From the NCBI RefSeq assembly GCF_900046455.1, contig NZ_FCOT01000011.1, positions 372,001 through 436,000 of the forward strand: a stretch of 64,000 nucleotides of DNA, written 5' to 3'. This stretch comes from Cellulomonas timonensis. Its GTDB lineage: Bacteria; Actinomycetota; Actinomycetes; Actinomycetales; Cellulomonadaceae. The notes below the pieces were generated by a model. The model was not told the DNA's origin. It searched no databases and worked only from the letters and a program-made list of their open reading frames with translations. This document shows, in pieces, positions 50,875 through 59,894 of this stretch (positions are counted from its first letter, which is position 1; every line of letters starts with the position of its first letter). The translations under genes were made by a program, and so were the position numbers.

Positions 50875-51696
50875 TCAGCCCTTCACCGCGGCGCTCGCGG
50901 CGCCGGCGATGAACCGCCGCTGGAAGATCACGTACACCACGATCACCGGGATGATCGAGATCGTCGTGGCGGCGAACAACCCGCCGAAGTCGGTCGCGTA
51001 CCGGCCGCTGAAGGTGGTCAGGCCCACCGCCAGCACCTGCTTGGACGGGTCGTTGATCATGAGGTACGGCCAGAGGTAGTCCTCCCAGACCCACAGGAAC
51101 TGGAAGATCGCGAGCGCCGAGATGGCGTTGACGCTCATCGGCATGACGATGCGGTGGAAGATGAAGATCTCCGACGCGCCATCGAGCCGCGCGGCCTCGA
51201 GCACCTCGTCCGGGACGGCGCTCATGTTCTGGCGCATCATGAAGATCCCGAAACCGCTGAGGATCGCGGGGATGATCAGCGAGGCGTACGAGCCCTGCAG
51301 GCCGACCTCGGTGAACATCGTGTAGCGGGGGATGATCGTCACCGCCCACGGCACCATCATGGTGGAGAGCACGAAGCCGAAAAGGAACCCGCGGCCGCGG
51401 AACGTGTACTTCGCCAGCACGAATCCGGCCAGGCAGCTCGTGTAGATCGAGATCGCGGTGATGGTCACCGACAGCACGACGCTGTTGGCCATGAGGCGCG
51501 CGAAGTCGAAGTTCTGCTGCATCGAGATGAAGTTGTCGAAAGTCCACTCGCGCGGGAAGAACGTCTGGTCGAGGGAATTGATCTCCGCATTCGACTTGAA
51601 CGCCGAGAGCACCATCCACACGAACGGGAAGACCGTGAGGAGCCCGACGACGAGCAGGGCGACATTGAGCAGGATGGACTGGGCCTTGGTCTTCAT
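50875..51696 (-). CDS. Carbohydrate ABC transporter permease (MalG type)
   Basis: The 273-residue membrane protein has six predicted helices. The EAA loop reads PDEVLEAARLDGASEIFIFHRIVMPMS, which docks the ATPase. It opens MKTKAQSILLNVALLVVGLLTVFPFVWMVLSAFKS like other MalG-type subunits. It pairs with the MalF-type gene just upstream (TGATG overlap). No ATPase gene is in the cluster, as is usual for actinobacterial sugar importers that share an MsiK-type ATPase. Confidence 0.94.
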   Translation of the reverse strand: MKTKAQSILLNVALLVVGLLTVFPFVWMVLSAFKSNAEINSLDQTFFPREWTFDNFISMQQNFDFARLMANSVVLSVTITAISIYTSCLAGFVLAKYTFRGRGFLFGFVLSTMMVPWAVTIIPRYTMFTEVGLQGSYASLIIPAILSGFGIFMMRQNMSAVPDEVLEAARLDGASEIFIFHRIVMPMSVNAISALAIFQFLWVWEDYLWPYLMINDPSKQVLAVGLTTFSGRYATDFGGLFAATTISIIPVIVVYVIFQRRFIAGAASAAVKG

Positions 51697-52649
51697 CAGG
51701 CGCCCTTTCCGAACAGCTTGCGCCCGCCGGACATCTTGAACGACACGAGCGTGAGCAGTGCGGTCAGGATCAGCAGGACGAAGGCGATCGCGGAGGCGTA
51801 GCCGAAGTTGTACTTGACGAACGCCTCCTCGTAGACGAGGTAGGAGATGATCGAGGTCGACGTCCCGGGGCCGCCCTTGGTCAGCACCATGACCTGCACG
51901 AACGCCTGCAGGTAGGAGATGATCGAGGTCACCACGACGAAGAGCATCATCGGCCGCAGCAGCGGGAGGACGATGAGGCGGAACCGCTGCCAGGCGCTGG
52001 CGCCGTCGACCCCGGCGGCCTCGAGCGCGTCCTCGGGCAGCGAGTACAGGCCGGCGAGGAACAGGATGACGGCGTAGCCGAAGTCCTTCCACACGGTCAT
52101 CAACATGATCGCGGGAAGGGCGAACTGCGAGTCGAACAGCCAGTTGACGTCGAACCCGAAGATCGAGTTGATGGCCCCGACCTGCGGGTGGTACATCAGC
52201 TTCCACACATACGCGACGGCGACCAGCGGGGTGACCGTCGGCATGTAGAAGAGGGTCCGGAAGAACGTCTTGAACCGGGTCATCTTCGACCACACGGCAT
52301 AGGCGAGGGCGAGGCCGAGCGCCACTCGCAGGGTGATCACCACCACGCCGAAGATCCCGGTGTTGGCGGTCGCCGTCCAGAACCTCGCGTCGCCCAGCAA
52401 CTGGGTGTAGTTGTCCAGCCCGAGGTAGTTGAACGTCCCGTTCAACGGATTCCACTGGTGGAAGCTGCCGACGAAGGCGATCCCGATGGGGATGACCAGG
52501 AGCAGCACGTTCAGCACGACGATGCCGACCACGACGCTCATTCGCAGGGAGCGTTCGCCCTTGTAGACCCGCCGGGCCGGTGTGCGCGCGATGAGCGCCG
52601 CGCCACCATGCGCGGTCATCTCAGGGCGTTTCGGAGTGAGCATCTTCAT
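51696..52649 (-). CDS. Carbohydrate ABC transporter permease (MalF type)
   Basis: The 317-residue membrane protein has six helices after a cytoplasmic start. The EAA loop reads LPEDALEAAGVDGASAWQRFRLIVLPLLRP. Together with the MalG-type subunit it forms the sugar channel. The ATG at 52649 follows a 134-bp gap from the binding-protein gene that contains a large hairpin, so its expression is probably lower than that of the binding protein. Confidence 0.94.
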   Translation of the reverse strand: MKMLTPKRPEMTAHGGAALIARTPARRVYKGERSLRMSVVVGIVVLNVLLLVIPIGIAFVGSFHQWNPLNGTFNYLGLDNYTQLLGDARFWTATANTGIFGVVVITLRVALGLALAYAVWSKMTRFKTFFRTLFYMPTVTPLVAVAYVWKLMYHPQVGAINSIFGFDVNWLFDSQFALPAIMLMTVWKDFGYAVILFLAGLYSLPEDALEAAGVDGASAWQRFRLIVLPLLRPMMLFVVVTSIISYLQAFVQVMVLTKGGPGTSTSIISYLVYEEAFVKYNFGYASAIAFVLLILTALLTLVSFKMSGGRKLFGKGA

Positions 52650-52724
52650 GGGTCCCGTGCGTCGGCCGAGCCTGCTGCGCAGGCGCGCCCGGCTTCCTCT
52701 CTGGGTGAGTCGGACGGTGGGGCC

Positions 52725-52769
52725 CCGGGCTCCTGCCGCCAGCCGGCACGGCCGACGGCAGGAGCCCGG
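52725..52769 (-). terminator. Intra-operon hairpin after the sugar-binding protein gene
   Basis: CCGGGCTCCTGCCG and CGGCAGGAGCCCGG form a perfect 14-bp stem starting about 15 bp beyond the binding-protein stop codon. Such hairpins between a binding-protein gene and its permeases stabilise the upstream mRNA or stop part of transcription. Confidence 0.8.
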
Positions 52770-52783
52770 AGCGTGCGCAGCGG

Positions 52784-54151
52784 CTACTTGGAGCTGTAGC
52801 CCGCGTAGAGGTTCTCGACTCCGACGAAGTCGGTCGACGACAGGTCCGTCTCGACGGTCTTCTGCGCGGTGGCCAGAGCCGTCTCAGGGGCGACGCCGTT
52901 GTAGAGGATGTCCTGCCACATGGTGTCGATCGACGTCTCGAAGGTCGCCGGGATCGGGCCAGGCCACACGTACTTGGTGATGTCGCCGAGCGCGCTGAGC
53001 ACGGGGTGCGCGAGCACGTCCGGGTCGTCGGCGAGCGGCTGGTACATCGGGAACACGCTGTAGTGCAGCGACAGGTCCTTCATGAGGTCCGCGTTCGTCA
53101 GGTAGAAGCGCAGGAAGTCCTGGGCCACCGCCTTCTGCGCGTCGCTCGCCTTGGCGTTGATGCCCAGGGTCGACTCGCCGTTGTAGCGGTCGTGCGCGTA
53201 CGGCTCGACGCCGGCCTCGGGGACGGGCGTGCGGAAGGTGCCGTACTCGATCTCGGGGAAGTTCGTGCCGAGCGTCCCGCCGAAGTGGCCCCAGTTGTAG
53301 ATCATCGCCGTCTGCCCCTGGCCGAAGCTGTCCGCGGCGACGGGCCCGAAGTCCTTCGAGCCGACCTGGTCGACGTCGTAGAAGCCCGTGAAGAGGTTGA
53401 TCGTGTCGAGCATGGCCTGGTTGTCCAGGTCGGGGGTGGCCTGGTCCGCCGCCATCAGGTGCTGGCCCTGCTGGTAGGGCAGGCCAAGCGAGAACTCCTT
53501 GAACTGCGAGTTGAAGTTGAAGCCCGCCTGCGTGAACGAGTTGCCGTCACGGATGGTGAGCTTCTTCGCGACGTCCCGGAACTCGTCCCAGGTCTCGGGG
53601 ATGTCGGCGTCGGTGAGGCCAGCTGCCTCCCACATCGCCGTGTTGTAGAAGATCAGCCCGGTCATCATGCCGAAGTCGATGTAGTAGACCTTGCCGTCGA
53701 TGACGTGCGCCTCGACGCCGGCGTAGTCGGCCGCGAGCTCGTCGACCGGGATGTCGTACGGCTCCATGTAGGTGATGAGGTTCTCGTGGTGGCTGTTGTG
53801 CACGTTGTACAGCGCCGGGCCGTCGTCGGACTGGAGCTGCAGCGGCAGCTTGGTCCAGTAGTCGTCCCAGGGCTGGTTGACGATCTGGATGTCGACGTTC
53901 GGGTGGATCTCCTCGTACGCCTCGGCGAACTGGCCGAACGTCTCGTCGCCGTCCCACATCCACCACTCGAGGTTGATGGGCTCGCCGTCGTTGACGAGCG
54001 TGTTCGGGTCGTACTTCACGGTCTCGCCGACGATCGGCAGGCCCTTGTCGGCCACGGTGTCCTTGACGGCCGTCGAGCCGCCGTCGCCGCTGCCGCATGC
54101 CGACAGCGCGAGGCAGGCTGTCGCCATCACGGCGACCCAGGTCTTCCTCAT
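52784..54151 (-). CDS. Extracellular sugar-binding lipoprotein of ABC transporter
   Basis: The 455-residue protein has a signal peptide with lipobox LSACG and the type 1 solute-binding fold (INLEWWMWDGDETFGQFAEAYEEIHPNVDIQIV, then WDEFRDVAKKL). Many aromatic residues suit oligosaccharide binding. It delivers sugar to the two permeases downstream. A sigma-70-like promoter and a LacI operator lie directly upstream, and a LacI regulator is divergent, so it is induced by a sugar. Which oligosaccharide is bound is unknown. Confidence 0.93.
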   Translation of the reverse strand: MRKTWVAVMATACLALSACGSGDGGSTAVKDTVADKGLPIVGETVKYDPNTLVNDGEPINLEWWMWDGDETFGQFAEAYEEIHPNVDIQIVNQPWDDYWTKLPLQLQSDDGPALYNVHNSHHENLITYMEPYDIPVDELAADYAGVEAHVIDGKVYYIDFGMMTGLIFYNTAMWEAAGLTDADIPETWDEFRDVAKKLTIRDGNSFTQAGFNFNSQFKEFSLGLPYQQGQHLMAADQATPDLDNQAMLDTINLFTGFYDVDQVGSKDFGPVAADSFGQGQTAMIYNWGHFGGTLGTNFPEIEYGTFRTPVPEAGVEPYAHDRYNGESTLGINAKASDAQKAVAQDFLRFYLTNADLMKDLSLHYSVFPMYQPLADDPDVLAHPVLSALGDITKYVWPGPIPATFETSIDTMWQDILYNGVAPETALATAQKTVETDLSSTDFVGVENLYAGYSSK

Positions 54152-54188
54152 TGATCGAACCTCCTTGTTTGATCCACATCCCGGCGAC

Positions 54189-54202
54189 GTTTACCGGTAA
54201 AC
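54189..54202. promoter_or_regulatory. LacI-type operator
   Basis: GTTTACCGGTAAAC is a perfect 14-bp palindrome with a central CG-containing core typical of LacI sites. It begins 7 bp downstream of the -10 box of the binding-protein promoter, so a bound repressor would block transcription start. Confidence 0.8.
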
Positions 54203-54209
54203 CTTCTGG

Positions 54210-54239
54210 ACCGTACTGCGGTGTCCACGTAGTCGTCAA
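54210..54239 (-). promoter_or_regulatory. Sigma-70-like promoter of the sugar importer operon
   Basis: On the minus strand TTGACG (54239-54234) and TACGGT (54215-54210) are separated by 18 bp, one of the clearest promoters in the window. Confidence 0.7.
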
Positions 54240-54326
54240 GCCACCGGCCAGGGCGGCCTGCCAGGCTCCAGGGCTGCAGTAATGTGACCGTCGTCAGGTG
54301 TGAACTGGACCTCGGGAGGGTGGTCG

Positions 54327-55355
54327 GTGACGACGGTCCGGGACATCGCCCGCGAGGCCGGCGTGAGCCCTATGACCGTCTCCAACGTCGTCAACGGGCG
54401 TCACAGCAAGGTCTCTCCTGCGACAGTCGACCGGGTGCGCGAGGTCATGGACCGGCTCGGCTACGTGCCCAGCGCCCCCGCCCGCGCGCTGTCGGCCAAG
54501 AACTCCAAGCTCGTCGCGCTCGTCTACGGCGGCGAGGACGTGCGACGCCTGCCGCTCAGCAACCCGCATGACTCGGTGATCGTCGGGGAGGTCGAGCGGC
54601 ACGTCAGCATGTCCGGCCGGTACCTGATGATCCACGCGGCCGAGGACATCGTGACCACCGCCGCGAACCTCCGGACCTGGCACGTGGACGGCGCCATCTT
54701 CCTCGGGACCGTGGCCGACGAGGTCGACGAGCTCCGCGAGAGATACGACGTGCCCATGGTCTTCATCGACAACTACAGCTCCTCGCCAGCCGTCAGCAAC
54801 ATCGGCATCGACGACTTCCGCGGTGGCTACCTCGCCGCCCAGCACCTCATCGCGCAGGGGCATGAGCGGCTCTGCTTCGTGGGCCCCCAGATCCGCGTGG
54901 GCGGCGTGGTGCACCAGCGGTACGCCGGATGGGCCCAGGCGCTCGACGACGCCGGCCTGCCTGTGCGGCCCGAGCAGGTGATCGCCTGCCATCCCGACTT
55001 CGACGAGGGGCGCGACCTCGCCGTGCGGCTCGCAGCCACCGACGACCGGCCGACGGGGATCTTCGCGACCGCCGACATCTTGGCGATCGGCCTGCTGCAC
55101 GGATTCCGCATCAGCGGGGTGGACGTGCCCGCGGACGTGTCGATCGTCGGCTTCGACGACCTGCCGGAGTCCGCGCGGAGCAACCCCCCGCTCACCACCA
55201 TCCGCCAGGACGTGCCGGCGAAGGCGCGCGCCGCGGTCGAGGCGCTCGTGGGGCTCATGGAGGACCCGGACGGCGCGGAGGCCCGGCGCGTGACGCTCGG
55301 CGTCGAGCTGGTGGCCCGCGACACCGTCGGGCCCCCGCCCGCGCCCACGCGATAG
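54327..55355 (+). CDS. LacI family sugar-responsive repressor
   Basis: The 342-residue protein has the LacI DNA-binding head (TTVRDIAREAGVSPMTVSNVVNGR, then hinge PARALSAKNSKLVALVY) and a sugar-binding core ending IVGFDDLPESARSNPPLTTIRQD. The GTG at 54327 has GGGAGGG upstream. It is divergent from the binding-protein gene with one perfect operator between, so it most likely represses that operon and itself. Its head differs from what I recall of CebR, and the CebR-like boxes near the GH94 genes may belong to another repressor. Confidence 0.92.
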   Translation: MTTVRDIAREAGVSPMTVSNVVNGRHSKVSPATVDRVREVMDRLGYVPSAPARALSAKNSKLVALVYGGEDVRRLPLSNPHDSVIVGEVERHVSMSGRYLMIHAAEDIVTTAANLRTWHVDGAIFLGTVADEVDELRERYDVPMVFIDNYSSSPAVSNIGIDDFRGGYLAAQHLIAQGHERLCFVGPQIRVGGVVHQRYAGWAQALDDAGLPVRPEQVIACHPDFDEGRDLAVRLAATDDRPTGIFATADILAIGLLHGFRISGVDVPADVSIVGFDDLPESARSNPPLTTIRQDVPAKARAAVEALVGLMEDPDGAEARRVTLGVELVARDTVGPPPAPTR

Positions 55356-55389
55356 GTGCGACCGGCCGAGGAGCCCCCGACCGACAGAA

Positions 55390-55446
55390 CGCCGCGGGCC
55401 GGGCGCCTGAGCGGCATCTGCTGCTCAGGACGCCCGGCCCGCGGCG
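55390..55446. terminator. Large bidirectional terminator
   Basis: CGCCGCGGGCCGGGCG and its complement flank a further CTGAGC/GCTCAG stem, giving a stem of more than 20 bp between the convergent LacI and cellobiose phosphorylase genes. Confidence 0.85.
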
Positions 55447-55464
55447 TCGGGACGGTGTGACGGG

Positions 55465-57966
55465 TCAGAGCGTGGCGCGCACCTTGACCGTGGCGCCGGC
55501 CGGGGCGTACGGCACGACGTTGCCGTCCACCGCGACCCCGTCGACCTCGAGGGCCGCGCGGGCGCCCGGGGCCCCGGAGTTCGTCACGGTGATCTCATAC
55601 GTGGCGCCCCGCGCGCGGCGCGTGACGGTGTACTCCGGGACGTCCGGGCCGATCTGCGGGTCGACGATCAGGCCGTCGTAGCCCGGTCGCACGCCCAGCA
55701 GGTACTGCGAGACGGCCACGAAGTTCCACGCGGCGGTGCCGGTCAGCCACGAGTTCTTGGCCTCGCCGTGCCGCACGGCCTCCTTGCCCGCGATCATCTG
55801 CGCGTACACGTACGGCTCGAGCTTGTGCACGTCGGAGATGTCCTCGCGGTACGCCGGCGTGATCCGCTTGTAGTAGTCGAACGCCTGCGCGCCACGGCCC
55901 ACCACGGTCTCGCCGATGATGACCCACGGGTTGTTGTGGCAGAAGATGCCGCCGTTCTCCTTGTAGCCCGGGGGATACGTGGAGACCTCGCCGAGCTCGA
56001 TCTGGTAGCTCGTGTACGCGGGGTACTGGAGCACCATGCCGTGGTCGGTGGCGAGCATGTCGTTGACGGCGTCCAGCGCCTTGATCGCGGGGCTGGCCTT
56101 GGCCTCGGGCGTGGTCGGGTCCGTGCCCTCGACGCCGATGCCGGCCATGACCGCGAAGCCCTGCGGCTCGATCCAGATCTTGCCCTCGGGCTTCTCGTCG
56201 GTGCCGATCTTGTTGCCGTAGAAGTCGTACGCCCGCAGGAACCAGTCGCCGTCCCAGCCGTGGGACAGCACCGCGGCGCGCATCTCCTCGACGGCGGCAC
56301 GCGCCTCGGCGGCGACGTCGGCCAGGCCACGGCGCTCGGCCAGCTCGGCGTACTCGGCGCCGTAGAGGACGAACTGCGCGGCGATGAACACGGACTCCGC
56401 GACGCCGCCGGCCTGGTTCTCCGTCGTCTGGAACGACTCGCCGGGCTCGTTGGAGAAGCAGTTGAGGTTCAGGCAGTCGTTCCAGTCGGCGCGCCCGATG
56501 AGCGGCAGGCCGTGCGGGCCCTTGTTGTCGATCGTGAAACGGAACGAGCGGGTCAGGTGCTCGAACAGCGACTCGGCGAGCGACTCGTCGTTGTCGAACG
56601 GCACCTGCTCGTCGAGGATCGAGAAGTCGCCCGACTCCTTGATGTACGCGGCCACGCCGGCGATGAGCCACAGCGGGTCGTCGTTGAAGCCGGACCCGAT
56701 GTCGTTGTTCCCGCGCTTCGTCAGCGGCTGGTACTGGTGGTACGCCGAGCCGTCGGGGAACTGCGTCGCGGCGATGTCGAGGATGCGCTCGCGGGCACGC
56801 TCGGGGATGAGGTGCACGAAGCCCAACAGGTCCTGGTTGGAGTCGCGGAAGCCCATCCCGCGCCCGATGCCCGTCTCGAAGTACGACGCCGAGCGGGACA
56901 TGTTGAACGTGACCATGCACTGGTACTGGTTCCACACGTTGACCATGCGGTCGAGCTTCTCGTCGGTGCTGGACACCGAGTAGCCCGAGAGCAGGCCGGT
57001 CCAGTGCGCGCGGAGCGCCTCGAAGGCGGCGTCGGTCTGCTCGGTCGTCGCGAAGCGGGCCAGGAGCGCGTGGGCGCGGGTCTTGTTGACCACCTGGAGC
57101 GCGGCGATGCCGGCGGCCTCGTCGGCCGGGGCCCACTTCTCGTCCTGTGGGTTCTCGATGTAGCCGAGCACGAACGTGTGGCTCGCGGACTCGCCCGGCT
57201 CGAGGGTGAGGTCGAGGGAGTGCGAGCCGATCGGGTACCAGCCGGACGCGACCGAGTTCGCCGACTTCCCGGCGAGCGGGACGGCGGCGTCGCCCAGGCC
57301 GTTGTACGCGCCGACGAACGTGTCGCGGTCGGTGTCGAAGCCGCTGGCCTGCGCGTTCACGCCGTACACGGCGTAGTGGTCGCGGCGCTCGCGGTATTCG
57401 GTCTTGTGATAGATCGCCGAGCCGGACGGGCCGTCGAGCTCGACCTCGACCTCGCCGATCGACAGGTTGCGCTGGTAGTTCGTCTGGTCGTCCTGGGCGT
57501 TCCACAGGCAGAACTCGACGAACGAGAACAGCGTGAAGCTCTTCGTCACGGCGGAGGTGTTGGTCACTGTGACCTTCTGCACCTCGGCGTTCTCGCCGAG
57601 CGGCACGAAGAACAGCGACTCGACGGACAGGCCGCCACGCTCACCGGTGATCGTCGAGTAGCCCAGGCCGTGGCGCGCCTCGAAGTGGTCGAGCTCGGCC
57701 TTGACGGGCATCCACGACGGGGTCCACACGTCGCCGCCGTCGTTGATGTAGAAGTACCGGCCGCCCTCGTCCGTGGGGATGTTGTTGTAGCGGTACCGCG
57801 TCAGGCGACGCATCTTGGCGTCGCGGTAGAACGAGTACCCGCCGGCCTGGTGGGACAGGAGCGAGAAGAACTGCTCGGAGCCCAGGTAGTTGATCCAGGG
57901 GTAAGGCGTGTGTGGCGTCGTGATGACGTACTCGCGGGCTGCGTCGTCGAAGTGGCCGTACCGCAT
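55465..57966 (-). CDS. cbp: Cellobiose phosphorylase (GH94)
   Basis: The 833-residue protein matches the Cellulomonas gilvus enzyme over its full length as I recall it, from [20 protein letters not shown] to the C-terminal jelly roll. The catalytic Asp is in [15 protein letters not shown] and the sugar/phosphate loop is [21 protein letters not shown]. It converts cellobiose and phosphate to glucose 1-phosphate and glucose inside the cell, saving one ATP. A CebR-like box lies about 90 bp before the ATG, so cellobiose probably induces it. It is monocistronic, closed by a strong terminator. Confidence 0.97.
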   Translation of the reverse strand: MRYGHFDDAAREYVITTPHTPYPWINYLGSEQFFSLLSHQAGGYSFYRDAKMRRLTRYRYNNIPTDEGGRYFYINDGGDVWTPSWMPVKAELDHFEARHGLGYSTITGERGGLSVESLFFVPLGENAEVQKVTVTNTSAVTKSFTLFSFVEFCLWNAQDDQTNYQRNLSIGEVEVELDGPSGSAIYHKTEYRERRDHYAVYGVNAQASGFDTDRDTFVGAYNGLGDAAVPLAGKSANSVASGWYPIGSHSLDLTLEPGESASHTFVLGYIENPQDEKWAPADEAAGIAALQVVNKTRAHALLARFATTEQTDAAFEALRAHWTGLLSGYSVSSTDEKLDRMVNVWNQYQCMVTFNMSRSASYFETGIGRGMGFRDSNQDLLGFVHLIPERARERILDIAATQFPDGSAYHQYQPLTKRGNNDIGSGFNDDPLWLIAGVAAYIKESGDFSILDEQVPFDNDESLAESLFEHLTRSFRFTIDNKGPHGLPLIGRADWNDCLNLNCFSNEPGESFQTTENQAGGVAESVFIAAQFVLYGAEYAELAERRGLADVAAEARAAVEEMRAAVLSHGWDGDWFLRAYDFYGNKIGTDEKPEGKIWIEPQGFAVMAGIGVEGTDPTTPEAKASPAIKALDAVNDMLATDHGMVLQYPAYTSYQIELGEVSTYPPGYKENGGIFCHNNPWVIIGETVVGRGAQAFDYYKRITPAYREDISDVHKLEPYVYAQMIAGKEAVRHGEAKNSWLTGTAAWNFVAVSQYLLGVRPGYDGLIVDPQIGPDVPEYTVTRRARGATYEITVTNSGAPGARAALEVDGVAVDGNVVPYAPAGATVKVRATL

Positions 57967-58057
57967 GCGTTATGCCTCTCGCGTGCTCGGAGTGACCGCG
58001 CGTCCGGTGTGCTCCCGCGGCTGTGCGGGGTGTGGCCAACGCGGCGCTGGGTGGGCG

Positions 58058-58071
58058 CGAGAGCGCTCCCA
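58058..58071. promoter_or_regulatory. CebR-like operator before cellobiose phosphorylase
   Basis: CGAGAGCGCTCCCA matches the TGGGAGCGCTCCCA consensus at 12 of 14 positions with one perfect half. A candidate -10 (TATGGT on the minus strand, 58095-58090) with a weak TTCCCA -35 lies upstream, so the box would sit just after the transcription start. Confidence 0.65.
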
Positions 58072-58151
58072 CGCGATCTCACGGGCACCACCATAGACCC
58101 TCGCCTCACTGGTGGGAACGGTGGGACGCGGGTGACCGTTACGGTGGGCAC

Positions 58152-58727
58152 GTGCTTCTCTCCGACCGTGACATCACCGCCGAACTCGAGTCGGGCCGGG
58201 TCGCCCTCGACCCCTATGACGCGACGATGCTCCAGCCGTCCAGCATCGACGTCAGGCTCGACCGGTTCTTCCGACTCTTCGACAACCACAAGTACCCCGT
58301 GATCGACCCCGCAGCCGAGCAGCCCGACCTCACGCGGCTCGTCGAGGTCGAGGGTGACGAGCCGTTCGTGCTGCACCCCGGGGAGTTCGTCCTCGGCTCC
58401 ACCTACGAGTCGGTGACGCTGCCCGACGACATCGCCGCCCGGTTGGAGGGGAAGTCCTCCCTGGGCCGGCTCGGCCTGCTCACGCACTCCACCGCGGGCT
58501 TCATCGACCCCGGCTTCTCCGGCCACGTCACCCTCGAGCTGTCGAACGTCGCGACGCTGCCGATCCTGCTGTGGCCCGGCATGAAGATCGGCCAGATGTG
58601 CTTCTTCCGGCTGTCGTCGGCCTCCGAGCACCCCTACGGGTCGAGCACGTACGGCTCGCGGTACCAGGGCCAGCGCGGGCCGACGGCGTCGCGCTCCTGG
58701 CAGAACTTCCACCGCACGGAGGTCTAG
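58152..58727 (+). CDS. dcd: dCTP deaminase (likely bifunctional with dUTPase)
   Basis: The 191-residue protein has the family motifs [47 protein letters not shown] and [18 protein letters not shown]. In Mycobacterium this branch converts dCTP to dUMP directly (DCD-DUT). The HSTAGF loop and length match that type. The GTG is 6 bp after TACGGT (58140-58145), indicating a leaderless mRNA. The next gene, of unknown function, follows after 5 bp. Confidence 0.95.
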   Translation: MLLSDRDITAELESGRVALDPYDATMLQPSSIDVRLDRFFRLFDNHKYPVIDPAAEQPDLTRLVEVEGDEPFVLHPGEFVLGSTYESVTLPDDIAARLEGKSSLGRLGLLTHSTAGFIDPGFSGHVTLELSNVATLPILLWPGMKIGQMCFFRLSSASEHPYGSSTYGSRYQGQRGPTASRSWQNFHRTEV

Positions 58728-58732
58728 CACCA

Positions 58733-59860
58733 GTGGTCTGGCCCCCCGTGCTGCCCCGGCTGCCGCTCGACGACCCCGATCTGCGCACCCGCCACCTGCT
58801 GGCGCTGCCCGCGGGCATCGGCGCCGACGAGGTCGAGGTGCTCGCGATCAGCAGGTTCCCCGCCGCACGCTGGGAGCAGCTCCCCGGCGTCCAGGACCGC
58901 CCCGGCTCCGGCCGTGGCCGATCGGCCGTCCCGGTGGAGCCCGGGGTGCTGCGCGTCTCGCGGCTGTCCACCCTCACCGGCCCGTACGCCGTGGACCAGG
59001 CGGAGGCCGTGAGCCTCGGGCTGCCCGCCCAGACCGCCGTCGTGTACGACGCGGCATGCCCGCGCGAGCGGGGCGCGAAACCCTACCCGGGCGGGGACCG
59101 CGACGGGCTCAAGCGTGCCTTCCCCGAGGCGATGCCGGTCCGTGAGGAGGAGCGCGTCCTGCTCTGGCTGGTCGCGGCCGCCCGACGGCTGGGCGGCGCC
59201 GTGCGCACCGGCGAGCACGGTGTGGTGCTCCACCCCGACGTCGACGGGACGATCGACCTCACGCTCTACAGCAGCCGATGGCTCGAGCCCGACGAGGCGC
59301 TGGCCGTGGTGCAGCGGGCGGTCCCGCGCGCCCGGCTCGCGATGGACGGCACGCCCTGGGCCGGTCCCGCCACCGACGCGGGCCGCAGGGCGCTCGCCGG
59401 GAACATCGGCACCGGGCTGCCCGAGCCCGGTGGCGCCGGCCTCAGCGCGACCCTTGCGCAGCACGGCGTGGACGACGAGCGCGAACGGGCCCGGCTCACG
59501 GCCGAGGCGCTCGCCTACGACGCCGCGATGCTCGCCGACCCACCGCCGCGCGAGGGCTTCGGCGCCATCGTCGACCTGGGCGTCGACGGGCTCGTCGCCG
59601 TCGAGGTGGGCGCCGAGGAGGTTCTGCCGCCGCTGCTCCGCGACCTGCCGTGGACCGTCGCGGGAGCCGTCGTGTACCGCGTGCGCTGGGAGCCCGCCGA
59701 CGTCGACGAGCTCGAGCTCGAACGCCCCTCGTTCGCGCACAAGGTCGCGCGTGGGCGCGCGATCCCGCCCATGCAGGCGATCATGCGGGAGCTGCACGCC
59801 GCGGTGGGCGGGGAGATCGCGGACGCGGCCGAGTTCCTGGTCGCCCCCGAGGACCTCTAG
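58733..59860 (+). CDS. Uncharacterised actinobacterial protein, paralogue of the gene at 32415
   Basis: The 375-residue cytoplasmic protein starts at a GTG 5 bp after dcd, so it shares that operon. It shows no known domain. The segments LLWLVAAARRLGGAVRTGE, TIDLTLYSSRWLEPDEALAVVQRAVPRAR, VVYRVRWEPADVDELE and MQAIMRELHAAVGGEIADAAEFLVAPEDL align with the protein at 32415. It has about 70 additional residues, including a middle insertion rich in Ala/Gly. The link to dCTP deaminase does not reveal a role. Confidence 0.72.
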   Translation: MVWPPVLPRLPLDDPDLRTRHLLALPAGIGADEVEVLAISRFPAARWEQLPGVQDRPGSGRGRSAVPVEPGVLRVSRLSTLTGPYAVDQAEAVSLGLPAQTAVVYDAACPRERGAKPYPGGDRDGLKRAFPEAMPVREEERVLLWLVAAARRLGGAVRTGEHGVVLHPDVDGTIDLTLYSSRWLEPDEALAVVQRAVPRARLAMDGTPWAGPATDAGRRALAGNIGTGLPEPGGAGLSATLAQHGVDDERERARLTAEALAYDAAMLADPPPREGFGAIVDLGVDGLVAVEVGAEEVLPPLLRDLPWTVAGAVVYRVRWEPADVDELELERPSFAHKVARGRAIPPMQAIMRELHAAVGGEIADAAEFLVAPEDL

Positions 59861-59894
59861 ACCGCTCGCCGTCGTTCGCGTCGCCGGGCCCGGA

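Noticed and set aside
45741-57966. The two GH94 genes as a recent duplication
   Set aside because: They share fold motifs but differ at most positions and in key loops, so they are old paralogues or separate acquisitions.
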